A stretch of 64,000 bases of DNA. Origin: Celeribacter sp. PS-C1. GTDB lineage: Bacteria; Pseudomonadota; Alphaproteobacteria; Rhodobacterales; Rhodobacteraceae. The translations under genes and the position numbers were made by a program. How positions within the stretch are numbered: the first letter of the stretch is position 1; the number at the start of each line of letters is the position of its first letter. Location: assembly GCF_019429625.1 (NCBI RefSeq), contig NZ_JAHXRW010000001.1, positions 310,001 to 374,000 of the forward strand, in the 5' to 3' direction. A model generated the notes under the pieces. It saw only the letters and a program-made list of their open reading frames with translations. It did not search any database and was not told where the DNA came from. Positions 46,426 through 56,082 of this stretch are shown here, piece by piece.

Positions 46426-47265
46426 ATGCAGGTCAAATCCACCAACCGAAGCCATGGCGGCACTCAGGGTGTCTACACCCACAGCTCGACGGCGACCGGA
46501 ACCGAGATGGAGTTTTCCGTCTTCGTGCCGGATCATGCCGAGGGCGAGGTGCTTCCCGTGGTGTTCTATCTCTCGGGTCTGACGTGCACACAGGCCAACG
46601 TCACTGAAAAAGGCGAGTTCCGCGCAGCATGCGCGGAGCTTGGTCTCATCCTTGTCGCACCTGACACATCGCCCCGTGGCGAAGGCGTGCCGGACGACGC
46701 GGAAGGTGCCTATGATTTCGGTCTGGGCGCCGGGTTCTACGTGAACGCCACCGAAGAACCTTTCGCGAAAAACTACCGGATGCGTGAGTATATCGAAACG
46801 GAACTGCCTGCGCTCATCGGCGCGGAATTCCCGGCGGATATGTCGCGCGTGTCCATCATGGGGCATTCGATGGGTGGCCATGGCGCGCTGACCATCGCGC
46901 TCAGAAATCCTGAAAAATACAAATCCGTTTCGGCCTTCTCCCCGATCGTCAGTCCGCTGAATTGCCCTTGGGGGGAAAAGGCGCTGACCGGCTATATCGG
47001 TGCCGACAAATCGAGCTGGCGGGAATACGACGCTTGTGCGTTGATCGAGGATGGCGCGCGTGTGCCGGAGATTCTTGTCGATCAGGGCACGGCGGATAAT
47101 TTCCTCGAAGGTCAGCTCAAGCCGGAGCTTTTGACACAGGTTTGTGAAAAAACCGGCCAGCCCCTAACACTTCGGATGCAAGAGGGCTATGACCATAGCT
47201 ATTACTTCATCTCCACCTTCATGCGCGACCACCTCGAATGGCATGCGATCCGCATGAAATCCTAA
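46426..47265 (+). CDS. fghA: S-formylglutathione hydrolase
   Basis: This alpha/beta hydrolase splits S-formylglutathione into formate and glutathione. The nucleophile Ser is in GHSMGGHGAL (about residue 146); YLSGLTCTQANVTEKGE near the N-terminus, DQGTADNFL and the His in EGYDHSYYFISTF complete the family pattern. It is 279 aa from ATG 46426, which has GGGGAA upstream; a GTG three bases earlier is less likely. It lies 11 bp after frmA. Confidence 0.95.
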   Translation: MQVKSTNRSHGGTQGVYTHSSTATGTEMEFSVFVPDHAEGEVLPVVFYLSGLTCTQANVTEKGEFRAACAELGLILVAPDTSPRGEGVPDDAEGAYDFGLGAGFYVNATEEPFAKNYRMREYIETELPALIGAEFPADMSRVSIMGHSMGGHGALTIALRNPEKYKSVSAFSPIVSPLNCPWGEKALTGYIGADKSSWREYDACALIEDGARVPEILVDQGTADNFLEGQLKPELLTQVCEKTGQPLTLRMQEGYDHSYYFISTFMRDHLEWHAIRMKS

Positions 47266-47277
47266 CAGGAGGCACCC

Positions 47278-48024
47278 TTGCGCATCTACGCCATCGGCGA
47301 CATTCACGGCCAACTCGACATGCTCAAAGCCGCCCACGCGCGGATCGAGGCAGATAAGGCAAGGGTCGGCGATACCGACGCCCGGATCATCCACTTGGGC
47401 GACTATGTGGATCGGGGGCCGGACAGCGCAGGGGTCATTCAATATCTGATGGACGGCATCGCTGCGGGCAAACCGTGGCGGGCCATTCGCGGCAATCACG
47501 ATCGGATGTTCACCCGTTTCGTGCGCCACGGCATCGCCCATGACAACCAGCACATCAAATCCGGCAAAAGTTGGCTTCACCCGGCTTTGGGCGGTCCGAC
47601 GACCTTGGCCTCTTACGGCGTCGAGGCGGTCGATGGCGAGTTTGAGATCGCGCATATGCGGGCGAAAAAGGCGGTGCCTGAGGCGCACCTCGATTTCGTG
47701 GAAAACCTGCCGCTGACTTACGCTTGGGGCGATTATCTTTTCGTCCACGCGGGCATTCGTCCCCGTGTCGCGGTCGAGCATCAGACCGAAGAGGATCTTT
47801 TGTGGATCAGAGAAGGCTGGCTCGATTATCGCGGCCCGCTACCCTTTACGGTCGTGCATGGTCACACGGCGCTCGATGAGGCGACGCATTTCGGCAACCG
47901 GATCGATATCGACTCGGGCGCGGGCTATGGGCGGCCTCTCTCCGTGTTGGTGATCGAAAACAGCCACGAAGAGATCGTCACCGAAACCGGTCGCGCGCAT
48001 CTCACTCACGCCAATCCTCAGTAA
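47278..48024 (+). CDS. Metallophosphoesterase (PrpE/ApaH-like serine/threonine phosphatase)
   Basis: This is a cytosolic calcineurin-like phosphoesterase of 248 aa. Metal-site motifs appear in order: GDIHGQ (residues 7-12), LGDYVDRGPDS (about 40-50), RGNHDRM (about 73), and later VHAGIRP and VHGHTA. It starts with TTG at 47278; AGGAGG lies 6 nt upstream, which settles this unusual start. It is 12 bp after fghA and probably on the same transcript. The substrate (protein phosphate or dinucleotide) is open. Confidence 0.88.
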   Translation: MRIYAIGDIHGQLDMLKAAHARIEADKARVGDTDARIIHLGDYVDRGPDSAGVIQYLMDGIAAGKPWRAIRGNHDRMFTRFVRHGIAHDNQHIKSGKSWLHPALGGPTTLASYGVEAVDGEFEIAHMRAKKAVPEAHLDFVENLPLTYAWGDYLFVHAGIRPRVAVEHQTEEDLLWIREGWLDYRGPLPFTVVHGHTALDEATHFGNRIDIDSGAGYGRPLSVLVIENSHEEIVTETGRAHLTHANPQ

Positions 48025-48107
48025 CAATCCACAGTAAGACGCAGCGTTCCATCTTTCTCTGATCGCAGCCTTGGTTACACTCGGGCGCAGGATCAGAGGA
48101 GGAACAC

Positions 48108-49283
48108 ATGTCCGACATCGTCATTCTGGGCGGCGCTCGCACCGCCATCGGGACTTTTGGCGGAGCCTTGGCCGGGGTGCGCCCCGCCGATCTCGGCGCG
48201 CTTGTCACCAAAGCCGCACTTGAACGTGCCGGTGTCGAAGGTGCGCAAATTGGCCATGCCGTCTTTGGCCACATCATCAACACCGAACCCAAGGACATGT
48301 ATGTCTCCCGCCTCGCCGCCATGGGCGCGGGTATCCCTGAGACGACGCCCGCGATGAACGTCAACCGGCTCTGCGGCTCGGGCGCCCAGGCCGTGGTCTC
48401 CGCCACGCAGTCCCTGATGCTGGGTGACGCCGATTTCGCCGTGGCGGGCGGGACCGAGGTCATGAGCCGTTCGCCCTATATCCTTCCCGCCGCGCGCTGG
48501 GGGCAAAAGATGGGTGATGTGGGCGCGCAAGATATGATGTTGGGCGCGCTGACCTGTCCCTTCGGCACCGGTCATATGGGGGTGACGGCGGAAAACGTCG
48601 CCCGTGAACATGGTGTGTCGCGCGAGGATCAGGACGCTTTTGCCTTGGAAAGCCAGACGCGTGCGGCCCGCGCCATCGAGGCCGGCGTGTTTCGCGATCA
48701 GATCGTGCCGGTTGAGGTCAAAGTGAAACGCGATCTCGTGGCTTTTGAAACGGACGAACACCCGAAACTCACCACGTTGGAGGGCCTCGGAAAACTCCGC
48801 CCGGCGTTTGAAAAAGACGGCACGGTGACGGCGGGCAATGCCTCTGGTCTCAATGATGGTGCCGCGGCCTTGGTGCTTGCGCGGCGCGAGGCGGCAGAGG
48901 CGGCGGGTTTGACACCCAAATTCCGCATCGTCGGCTATGCCCATTCCGGTGTGCGCCCTGAAGTTATGGGCATCGGTCCGATCCCGGCGGTCGAAAGCCT
49001 GTGCGCCCGCAGCGGTCTGACGGTTGGCGATTTCGATGTGATCGAGAGCAACGAAGCCTTCGCGGCGCAGGCCATCGCAGTCAACCGCGCGCTTGGGCTG
49101 GACGTGGCGAAAGTGAACCCGAATGGTGGCGCCATCGCGCTTGGCCATCCTGTCGGCGCGACCGGCGCCATTCTGGTGGTGAAGACCATGTATGAGCTGG
49201 AGCGCATCGGCGGGCGATATGGCCTCATCACCATGTGTATCGGCGGCGGACAGGGCATTGCCTTGGCGATTGAGCGGCTCTGA
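48108..49283 (+). CDS. Acetyl-CoA acetyltransferase/beta-ketothiolase
   Basis: This is a thiolase of 391 aa that joins or splits acyl-CoA and acetyl-CoA. The nucleophile Cys is in NRLCGSGAQAVVSA (about residue 90). The catalytic His is in GGAIALGHPVGATGA (about 347), and the second Cys in MCIGGGQGIA (about 377). Sequence tone (HIINTEPKDMYVSRLAA) recalls BktB-type thiolases that also accept longer or branched substrates. AGAGGAGGA precedes the ATG. It stands as a single gene. A biosynthetic or degradative direction cannot be told. Confidence 0.92.
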   Translation: MSDIVILGGARTAIGTFGGALAGVRPADLGALVTKAALERAGVEGAQIGHAVFGHIINTEPKDMYVSRLAAMGAGIPETTPAMNVNRLCGSGAQAVVSATQSLMLGDADFAVAGGTEVMSRSPYILPAARWGQKMGDVGAQDMMLGALTCPFGTGHMGVTAENVAREHGVSREDQDAFALESQTRAARAIEAGVFRDQIVPVEVKVKRDLVAFETDEHPKLTTLEGLGKLRPAFEKDGTVTAGNASGLNDGAAALVLARREAAEAAGLTPKFRIVGYAHSGVRPEVMGIGPIPAVESLCARSGLTVGDFDVIESNEAFAAQAIAVNRALGLDVAKVNPNGGAIALGHPVGATGAILVVKTMYELERIGGRYGLITMCIGGGQGIALAIERL

Positions 49284-49406
49284 ACGGTCTTTCGGACAAT
49301 TTTCCGCCAATTTGCATGGGTTGATTAAGATTCTTTTCACCCTGTTCAGGGCATTCTGGCCGAAAGCTCGGGTCAGAAGGCCCGGGACGGATAGGAAGAG
49401 GTCCCC

Positions 49407-51572
49407 ATGTCATTGTCGGATACGCTGTCTCAGGAACGTCGCGCGCGCCTCGCTGCGGAACGTTTGTTGGAACTCAAACAGGCGGAACTGTTTGAGGCCA
49501 ATCGCAAACTCTCGAAACATGCGCGCTCCCTGTCTGATGAGATCATCATCAAACGCGAAGAGACCGAAGTATTGCGCGATGAGAACATCCGCACCAAGGA
49601 GGACTTGGAAAAAGCCAATGTCGCAGTGCACATCGCCGAGCGGCGGCTGTGGGATTCGATTGAGACCATTCAGGACGGGTTCGCCGTTTTTGACCCCTCC
49701 GACATCATGATCGCCGCCAATCCCGCCTATTTGCGTATCTTTGATGGGCTGGACGATGTCCGGCCGGGCATTTCCTATCCGGAAATCGTGCGTCTTGCCG
49801 TCGAAGAGGGGATCATCGATGTCGGAGACCTGACCCGCGAGGCCTTTATCGAACAGGCGGTGGGCCGCTGGCATGCGCCGGTGCGCGAACCGCAGACGGT
49901 GCGGCTTTGGAACAACCAATTTGTGAAACTGGTGGATCGCCGTTCTTCGGATGGCGATATGGTGTCTCTCGGCCTCAACATCACCTCGACGATCCGCTAC
50001 GAAGATCGTTTGAAAAAAGCCCGAACAAAAGCCGAGGCCGCGAACCGCGCCAAATCCGCCTTCCTCGCCAATATGAGCCACGAAATTCGCACGCCGATGA
50101 ACGGCATGGTGGGCATGGCCGACCTTCTGGCGGAGACGGATCTGAACGACGAACAGTCGCTTTATGTCGAGACGATCAAATCCTCGGGCGAGGCGCTTTT
50201 GAGTCTGATCAACGATGTGTTGGACTACTCGAAAATTGAGGCGTCGAAACTGTCTCTGCACCCGGAAGTCTTTGATCTCGAACGCTGTATTCAGGACGTG
50301 ATGGTGCTGTTGCAGCCCTCTGCGGCGCAAAAGGGCGTCGATCTGATCATTGATTACGACATGTTCATGCCGACCAATTTCATCGGCGATCCGGGCCGCA
50401 TGCGGCAGGTTCTGACCAATCTCGTCGGCAACGCGGTCAAGTTCACCCATACCGGTCATGTCATCGTTCGGGTCGTTGGCCTGCCCGACGACGAGGGCAA
50501 GCGTCAGCGCGTGCACGTGTCTGTCGAAGACAGTGGCATCGGCATCGCGCCCGATATGATCGAGCACATCTTCGGTGAGTTCAATCAGGTCGAGGGGGCG
50601 CACAATCGTAAGTTCGAAGGCACCGGCCTCGGCCTCGCCATCACGCGTCAACTCGTTCAACTCATGGGCGGTGAGATTTGGGTGGATAGCGAAGAGGGCG
50701 TCGGCTCCTGTTTCGGGTTCCACATCACGATGGATGTGGTCGAAGAGGCGAAACATCTGACCCTGCCGTCCTGGATGCATAAGGCGGCTTTGGTCGATCA
50801 CATCAACGCCAACTCCCTGATCCTTGAAAAGCAACTGACGGCGCTTGGTTTCGAAGTGTCGCCTTTTGCCTCTGCCGAAGAACTATTGACCTCGCCTCTC
50901 GATGCACAGGTCTATCTGATCGACAACAAACTGCCCAATACGGACATTGCCAAGGTCATCGCGACCCTGCGCGTGCGCGGCGTCACGGCGCCGGTGCTCT
51001 TGATGACTTCCGGCCCGACCTCCGCCGACCGGCTGGATATTGAGGACGCCACCAGCCTGCAAAAACCCCTGCTGCGTGCCGATCTTTGGCGCACCTTGTC
51101 GGCCCTGATCCCGGTCGAGCCGGACGAGGTTCAGAAGACCGAGGGCCGTCGGATGCGCATTCTGGCCGCTGAGGACAATAAGACGAACCAGCTTGTGTTC
51201 GGTAAAATGCTCAAATCCCTCGACATCGAATTGCGTTTTGCCAACAACGGGCGCGAGGCGGTGGAACTCTATCAGGGCTTTCAACCCGACCTGATCTTCA
51301 TGGATATTTCCATGCCTGAGGTCGATGGCAAAGAGGCCACCCGGCAAATCCGCGCGCTCGAAATCGACACCGGCACGCATCTTACGATTGTCGCGCTGAC
51401 GGCCCATGCCATGGCGGGGGATGAACAGGAAATACTGGCGGCGGGGCTCGATCACTACATGACGAAACCGCTGCGCAAGGCGGCGATCATTGATCGTATC
51501 CTTCAGGAGCTTCCCCAAGGTTGCCGTCCGATCCTCCCCGAAGAACCGGCGCAGGTTCTTGCGGGCGAGTGA
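49407..51572 (+). CDS. Cytosolic hybrid sensor histidine kinase/response regulator
   Basis: This is a 721-aa hybrid kinase without membrane helices. Order: coiled coil (about 5-80), PAS domain (about 85-205), HisKA with the phosphorylated His in MSHEIRTPMNG (about 225), HATPase with N, G1 and G2 boxes (NLVGNAVKFTH, DSGIGIAPD, GTGLGLAI), a divergent receiver (about 450-565, YLIDNKLPN, acidic pair reduced) and a canonical receiver (about 585-705: AAEDNKTNQ, phosphoacceptor in FMDISMPEVDG, Lys in MTKPLRK). The input is probably cytoplasmic. There is no adjacent output gene. GGAAGAGG precedes the ATG. Confidence 0.93.
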   Translation: MSLSDTLSQERRARLAAERLLELKQAELFEANRKLSKHARSLSDEIIIKREETEVLRDENIRTKEDLEKANVAVHIAERRLWDSIETIQDGFAVFDPSDIMIAANPAYLRIFDGLDDVRPGISYPEIVRLAVEEGIIDVGDLTREAFIEQAVGRWHAPVREPQTVRLWNNQFVKLVDRRSSDGDMVSLGLNITSTIRYEDRLKKARTKAEAANRAKSAFLANMSHEIRTPMNGMVGMADLLAETDLNDEQSLYVETIKSSGEALLSLINDVLDYSKIEASKLSLHPEVFDLERCIQDVMVLLQPSAAQKGVDLIIDYDMFMPTNFIGDPGRMRQVLTNLVGNAVKFTHTGHVIVRVVGLPDDEGKRQRVHVSVEDSGIGIAPDMIEHIFGEFNQVEGAHNRKFEGTGLGLAITRQLVQLMGGEIWVDSEEGVGSCFGFHITMDVVEEAKHLTLPSWMHKAALVDHINANSLILEKQLTALGFEVSPFASAEELLTSPLDAQVYLIDNKLPNTDIAKVIATLRVRGVTAPVLLMTSGPTSADRLDIEDATSLQKPLLRADLWRTLSALIPVEPDEVQKTEGRRMRILAAEDNKTNQLVFGKMLKSLDIELRFANNGREAVELYQGFQPDLIFMDISMPEVDGKEATRQIRALEIDTGTHLTIVALTAHAMAGDEQEILAAGLDHYMTKPLRKAAIIDRILQELPQGCRPILPEEPAQVLAGE

Positions 51573-51577
51573 ACCGC

Positions 51578-53617
51578 TCAGGCCGCGTGGATCGCCTCAA
51601 TCATCGCGGGGCCAAACCGTTCGGCGGATCTGTCGCCGACGATGCGGGCGAAACTGTGCATGTCCGAGGGGCGCATTTTCACGATCTTGGTGATCTGTGA
51701 GGCGGTCAAGCTCATGGGTTTGAGCGTGCCGCAATCCCCGCGCGCCAAATCGTTGTGAATGCCTTGCAACAGATCAAACAAATCGCCGCCGCCGGAGCTG
51801 GCCAACTTGCGCCGCGCCGGATGCATCTCTGGCACCGGAGCGCCGAGAATGACCGAGAGAAACAGATCGCCGTAGCGTTCGAGTTTTTTCGCGCCGACCC
51901 CGCCGATCCGCCCCATCTCATCGAGCGTTTTCGGACGCTTTTCGGCCATTTCGATCAAGGTCCGGTCGGCAAAAACCACATAGGCGGGCACGCGCGCCTC
52001 TTCGGCCAGCGCGCGGCGTTTCGCCTTGAGCGCGGACAAAAGCGGTGCGTCTTCCTCGGAGACCAGCGCCTTGGCGACCGGCCCTTTGCGCGCCTTTGCC
52101 AAAGTGTCTTTGCGCAGCGTCATCTCCGCTTCGCCCTTGAGGATCGGCATCGCCGGTTCGGTCATGAACAATGCGCCATGCCGTTCCGGGTCGGGGCGCA
52201 GCAGATCCGCCCCCATCATCTGCCGGAAAATCGCGTTCCACTGGCGTTTGTCATAGTTCTTGCCGATGCCAAAGACAGACAGTTGATCATGGTTCCACTG
52301 CCGCACCTTGTCGGTCATCTTGCCGGTCAAAACGTCGATGAGATGCCCGGCGCCAAAGCCCTGATCACAACGCAGCACGGTGGAGAGCGCTTTGCGCACC
52401 GCCGTGGTGCCGTCGAACAGCTCCGGTGGGCTGTCGCAGAGATCGCAATTGCCACAGGGCGCGGCTTCTTCGCCGAAGAATTTGAGCAAAGTCTGACGCC
52501 GACAGACCTGCGCTTCGGCCAGCCCCAAGAGCGCATTCAAACGCGCATGATCGGCAGCGCGGCGTTCAGGCGGCGCGAGGCTTTCGTCGATCTGTGTGCG
52601 GCGAAACCGGATGTCGTCGGGGCCAAAGAGTGTCAGCGTTTCCGCAGGTGCGCCGTCGCGACCGGCGCGCCCGATTTCCTGATAGTAGCCCTCGACACTT
52701 TTCGGCAGATCGGCATGGGCGACCCAGCGGATGTCCGGTTTGTCGATCCCCATGCCAAAGGCGATGGTGGCGACGACGATCAACTCGTCTTCCTGCTGAA
52801 ACCGCCGCTCGACCTCACGTCTGCGGTCCGGCTCCATGCCGCCGTGATAGGCGAGCGCCAGATGTCCTGCGTCCGAGAGCGCCTTGGCGAGGCTTTCGGT
52901 TTTGGCCCGCGTGCCGCAATAGACGATGCCGGACTGCCCTTTGCGGGCTGCTGCAAAATCGAGGATTTGGCGGCGTGGGCTGTCTTTCACGGCAAAGGCA
53001 AGGTGGATGTTCGGTCGGTCGAAGCCGCGCAGAAAGCTTTCGGGCGGGGTGCCGTCGAAGAGGCGCGTGACGATCTCGGCTTGGGTTTCCTCATCGGCGG
53101 TGGCGGTGAAGGCCGCGAGTGGCACATTCAAGGCGCGTTTCAGATCGCCGATGCGGAGATAGTCTGGCCGGAAATCATGGCCCCATTGCGAGACACAATG
53201 CGCCTCATCGACGGCAATCAAAGACACATTTGCGCGCCGCAGCATCGGCAAGGTGCCACCGGAGGCCAGCCGCTCAGGCGCCATGTAGAGGAGTTTCAAC
53301 TCACCATTGGAAAGCGCGGCGAAGACGGCGTCGTTTTCCTCTTCGGTGTTGCCCGAGGTCAGCGAGCCAGCGGCGACACCGGCGGCTTGCAGCCCCTGCA
53401 CCTGATCGCGCATGAGCGCAATCAAAGGCGAGATCACCACGGTCAACCCTTCGCGCACCAGAGCAGGGAGTTGGAAACACAGGGATTTGCCGCCGCCCGT
53501 GGGCATGATGGCAAGCACATCGCGGCCCGCCACGACGGCTTCGACGATCTCCGCCTGACCGGGTCGGAAGTCGTCAAATCCGAAAACGGAAGATAAAAGC
53601 GCCTGTGTCGTGCTCAT
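51578..53617 (-). CDS. recQ: ATP-dependent DNA helicase RecQ
   Basis: RecQ is a 3'-to-5' DNA helicase in recombination and repair. Helicase motifs are GGGKSLCFQLPA (Walker A, about residue 41), AVDEAHCVSQWGHDFRP (DEAH box and aromatic loop), FTATAD and GRAGRDG. The RecQ zinc site includes CRRQTLLKFFGEEAAPCGNCDLC, followed by winged helix and an HRDC domain (about 530-600). At 679 aa it is slightly longer than E. coli RecQ. The ATG at 53617 has a weak Shine-Dalgarno. Confidence 0.96.
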   Translation of the reverse strand: MSTTQALLSSVFGFDDFRPGQAEIVEAVVAGRDVLAIMPTGGGKSLCFQLPALVREGLTVVISPLIALMRDQVQGLQAAGVAAGSLTSGNTEEENDAVFAALSNGELKLLYMAPERLASGGTLPMLRRANVSLIAVDEAHCVSQWGHDFRPDYLRIGDLKRALNVPLAAFTATADEETQAEIVTRLFDGTPPESFLRGFDRPNIHLAFAVKDSPRRQILDFAAARKGQSGIVYCGTRAKTESLAKALSDAGHLALAYHGGMEPDRRREVERRFQQEDELIVVATIAFGMGIDKPDIRWVAHADLPKSVEGYYQEIGRAGRDGAPAETLTLFGPDDIRFRRTQIDESLAPPERRAADHARLNALLGLAEAQVCRRQTLLKFFGEEAAPCGNCDLCDSPPELFDGTTAVRKALSTVLRCDQGFGAGHLIDVLTGKMTDKVRQWNHDQLSVFGIGKNYDKRQWNAIFRQMMGADLLRPDPERHGALFMTEPAMPILKGEAEMTLRKDTLAKARKGPVAKALVSEEDAPLLSALKAKRRALAEEARVPAYVVFADRTLIEMAEKRPKTLDEMGRIGGVGAKKLERYGDLFLSVILGAPVPEMHPARRKLASSGGGDLFDLLQGIHNDLARGDCGTLKPMSLTASQITKIVKMRPSDMHSFARIVGDRSAERFGPAMIEAIHAA

Positions 53618-53676
53618 TCTGTCTGCTCTTTATGATTGGCGACAGATTCGCACGCGGGGGCGTGAGGCTCAAGGCC

Positions 53677-53964
53677 TTAGTAGAACATACCCATGTTGTT
53701 GTAGATGATCCGCTCTATCGCATAGATCGCGATAAAAGCTACCAGAGGGGCAAGGTCCAAGCCGCTCATCGGGGGCAGGATTTTGCGGATCGGGCGGTAG
53801 ATCGGCTCAAGAAGGCGCGAAAGACCGTTCCAGATTTGATAGACGAGCGGTTGGCGCACATTGAGCACCTGAAAATTGATCAGCCAGCTCATGATGATCT
53901 GAATGATCATGACAAATTTCACGACGCCGAGGATCATCAGCAGGATTTGCATCAAAGACAGCAT
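53677..53964 (-). CDS. YggT-family membrane protein
   Basis: This is a 95-aa membrane protein with two long hydrophobic segments and the family motifs IIMSWLINF and the proline/arginine-rich loop RLLEPIYRPIRKILPPMSGLDLAPLVAF. YggT proteins are linked to osmotic tolerance and to cell-envelope organisation (SepG/YlmG relatives). GGGAAC lies upstream of the ATG. Confidence 0.9.
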   Translation of the reverse strand: MLSLMQILLMILGVVKFVMIIQIIMSWLINFQVLNVRQPLVYQIWNGLSRLLEPIYRPIRKILPPMSGLDLAPLVAFIAIYAIERIIYNNMGMFY

Positions 53965-54091
53965 GTATCAGGTTCCCAAGTTATCATCGTAGTCTCACCT
54001 AAGGTCTCAATCCCCGTCGCGCAAGCCCGAGGCGGTTTGTGCCGCAACGTCCGGTCTTGACCTTTGCAACCGCAGCAACACACTGACGCGC

Positions 54092-54625
54092 ATGTATCCA
54101 TTTGTCCGCATGTTCTATCAAGCGTGGAAAGTCCGCAACGCGCCCAAACTCGGCCTTTTCGAGCCGCATCATTCCCGGCATGTCTGTATGCCGTGGGACA
54201 TTGACCTTTGGCTTGAGCTTAATAACGGCAGAACCTTAACAATCTTTGATCTTGGTCGCGTGCCGATGTCGATCCGTAATGGCACGGCCAAGGCCGCGAA
54301 AGAGGGTGGCTATGGCATGGCGGTGGCGGGCGCCTCTGTGCGCTATCGGCGCCGGGTGACGACGTTTCAGACCGTCGATATGGTGACCACGCCGATTGGG
54401 TTCGATGACAAGTTTCTCTATATCGAGCAATCGATGTGGGACCAGAAGGGCGAATGCTGCAATCATATCCTGCTGCGCGGTGCGGTGATCAAAAAACGCA
54501 AGATGGTGCCGCCGAAAGAGCTTTTGGTGCGGCTTGAGCCGGGGGTGGAAAGCCCCGATCTTCCGGCCTGGGTGCGCAACTGGATTGAGGCGGATGACAC
54601 ACGTCCGTGGCCGCCCACACGTTAA
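54092..54625 (+). CDS. Acyl-CoA thioesterase-like protein (4HBT/THEM6-like)
   Basis: This is a 177-aa hotdog-fold protein similar by eye to the THEM6/4HBT-like family. MPWDIDLWLELNNGRTLTIFDLGR carries the Asp in the position of the catalytic or substrate-contact acid of 4HBT enzymes. VAGASVRYRRRVTTFQTVDMVTTPIGFDDKFLYIEQSMW is the central hotdog sheet. The substrate is unknown. The next gene starts 75 bp downstream on the same strand. Confidence 0.8.
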   Translation: MYPFVRMFYQAWKVRNAPKLGLFEPHHSRHVCMPWDIDLWLELNNGRTLTIFDLGRVPMSIRNGTAKAAKEGGYGMAVAGASVRYRRRVTTFQTVDMVTTPIGFDDKFLYIEQSMWDQKGECCNHILLRGAVIKKRKMVPPKELLVRLEPGVESPDLPAWVRNWIEADDTRPWPPTR

Positions 54626-54699
54626 AGCCATGATAAGCGTTGCGCCGGTGGCGCTTTCTCTGTTCTATCGCCGCAACTGAGGTGAAAAGGGCAGGGACC

Positions 54700-56082
54700 A
54701 TGGCAGAGCCAAGCCATCGCAAGCGCATCTGGGGCTGGATGATGTACGATTGGGCGACGCAGCCCTTTCATACGTTGATCCTGACCTTCATTTTCGGGCC
54801 TTATTTTGCCGAACAGGTGATCGCCTATCTCACTGCTGGCGGCATGGATCCGGCACATGCCAAGGCCGAAGCGCAGTCGATTTGGGGCTACGGTTTGACC
54901 GTTGCGGGGCTGACGATTGCAATCTTTGCGCCGATCCTGGGGTCCATCGCCGATGAGAACAAACGCCGGATGCCGTGGATTTGGCTCTTTTCATCGCTCT
55001 ATGTTATTGGATCGGCTGGGCTTTGGCTGGCCGCACCTTCGGATTTTCCCACCATGTGGGTGCTGGTTTTTTTTGGATTGGGCCTGATTGGGGTCGAATT
55101 CACCACAATTTTCACCAATGCGCTTTTGCCGGATTTGGGTACGCGTGAAGAAATCGGCAAAATCTCCGGCAATGGCTGGGCTTGGGGCTATGTCGGCGGG
55201 ATCATCGCGCTGGTGATCATGCTTTTGCTCTTTGCGGAAAATGCCTCCGGTGTGACGCTTTTGGGACGCGCGCCTTTGTTCGGGCTTGATCCCGAGGCGC
55301 GGGAAGGCACGAGGTTTGTCGGTCCCTTCGTGGCGCTGTGGTTCGTGATTTCCATGGTGCCGTTTTTCCTCTGGGTGCGCGAACCTAAGGGAAAAAGCCT
55401 GCCGATGGGGCGGGCGGTTAGCAAGGGTATAAGCGATCTGATCAAGACATTGAAAACCCTGCCGTCGCGCCGCTCGCTTTTCGCCTATCTCGGTGCCTCG
55501 ATGTTCTATCGCGATGCGCTCAATGGCGTGTTCACCTTTGGCGGCATCTATGCGCTGGGTGCGTTGGAATGGAGCGTTGTGCAGATCGGCGTCTTCGGCA
55601 TACTCGCGGCCTTCACCGGAGCGGTTTTTACCTACTTCGGTGGTATTGCGGATCAGAAGTTCGGCCCGAAACCAGTGATCATATTCTCTATCCTCGTGCT
55701 GGTCTCCGTCTGTCTTGTGATCCTGACCATCACCCGCGAAAGCGTGCTGTTCACGGCGGTCGAAGCCGGAAGCAAACTGCCGGACATCGCCTTTTATATC
55801 TGTGGTGCGGTGCTGGGCGCGGTCTCCGGTGTGATCCAATCCGCCTCGCGCACGATGATGGTGCGTCAGGCCGATCCTGAGCGGATGACCGAAGCCTTCG
55901 GCCTCTTCGCGCTCTCCGGAAAAGCGACGACATTTTTGGCGCCTGCGCTGATTGCTTTGGTCTCTGATTTGAGTAGTTCTCAGCGCCTCGGCATCACTCC
56001 GCTTATCGCCCTTTTCATTCTGGGGCTGGTGCTGCTAGCGTGGGTGCATCCCGAGGGCACAAAGGTTTCTGATGATGCGTAA
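54700..56082 (+). CDS. UMF1-type MFS transporter
   Basis: This is a 460-aa inner-membrane permease with about twelve helices. The N-terminal WMMYDWATQPFHTLILTFIFGPYF and the AEAQSIWGYGLTVAGLTIAIFAPILGSIADE loop are typical of the UMF1 family (related to yeast Atg22, a vacuolar amino-acid effluxer). Substrate is unknown. ATG 54700 was chosen because AAAGGGCAGGG lies just upstream and the first helix follows. Its end overlaps the mepA start by 11 bases. Confidence 0.88.
   Translation: MAEPSHRKRIWGWMMYDWATQPFHTLILTFIFGPYFAEQVIAYLTAGGMDPAHAKAEAQSIWGYGLTVAGLTIAIFAPILGSIADENKRRMPWIWLFSSLYVIGSAGLWLAAPSDFPTMWVLVFFGLGLIGVEFTTIFTNALLPDLGTREEIGKISGNGWAWGYVGGIIALVIMLLLFAENASGVTLLGRAPLFGLDPEAREGTRFVGPFVALWFVISMVPFFLWVREPKGKSLPMGRAVSKGISDLIKTLKTLPSRRSLFAYLGASMFYRDALNGVFTFGGIYALGALEWSVVQIGVFGILAAFTGAVFTYFGGIADQKFGPKPVIIFSILVLVSVCLVILTITRESVLFTAVEAGSKLPDIAFYICGAVLGAVSGVIQSASRTMMVRQADPERMTEAFGLFALSGKATTFLAPALIALVSDLSSSQRLGITPLIALFILGLVLLAWVHPEGTKVSDDA

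Noticed and set aside
51755-53596. 613-codon open frame antisense to recQ
   Set aside because: Same reasoning: the opposite strand is a complete, motif-verified RecQ.
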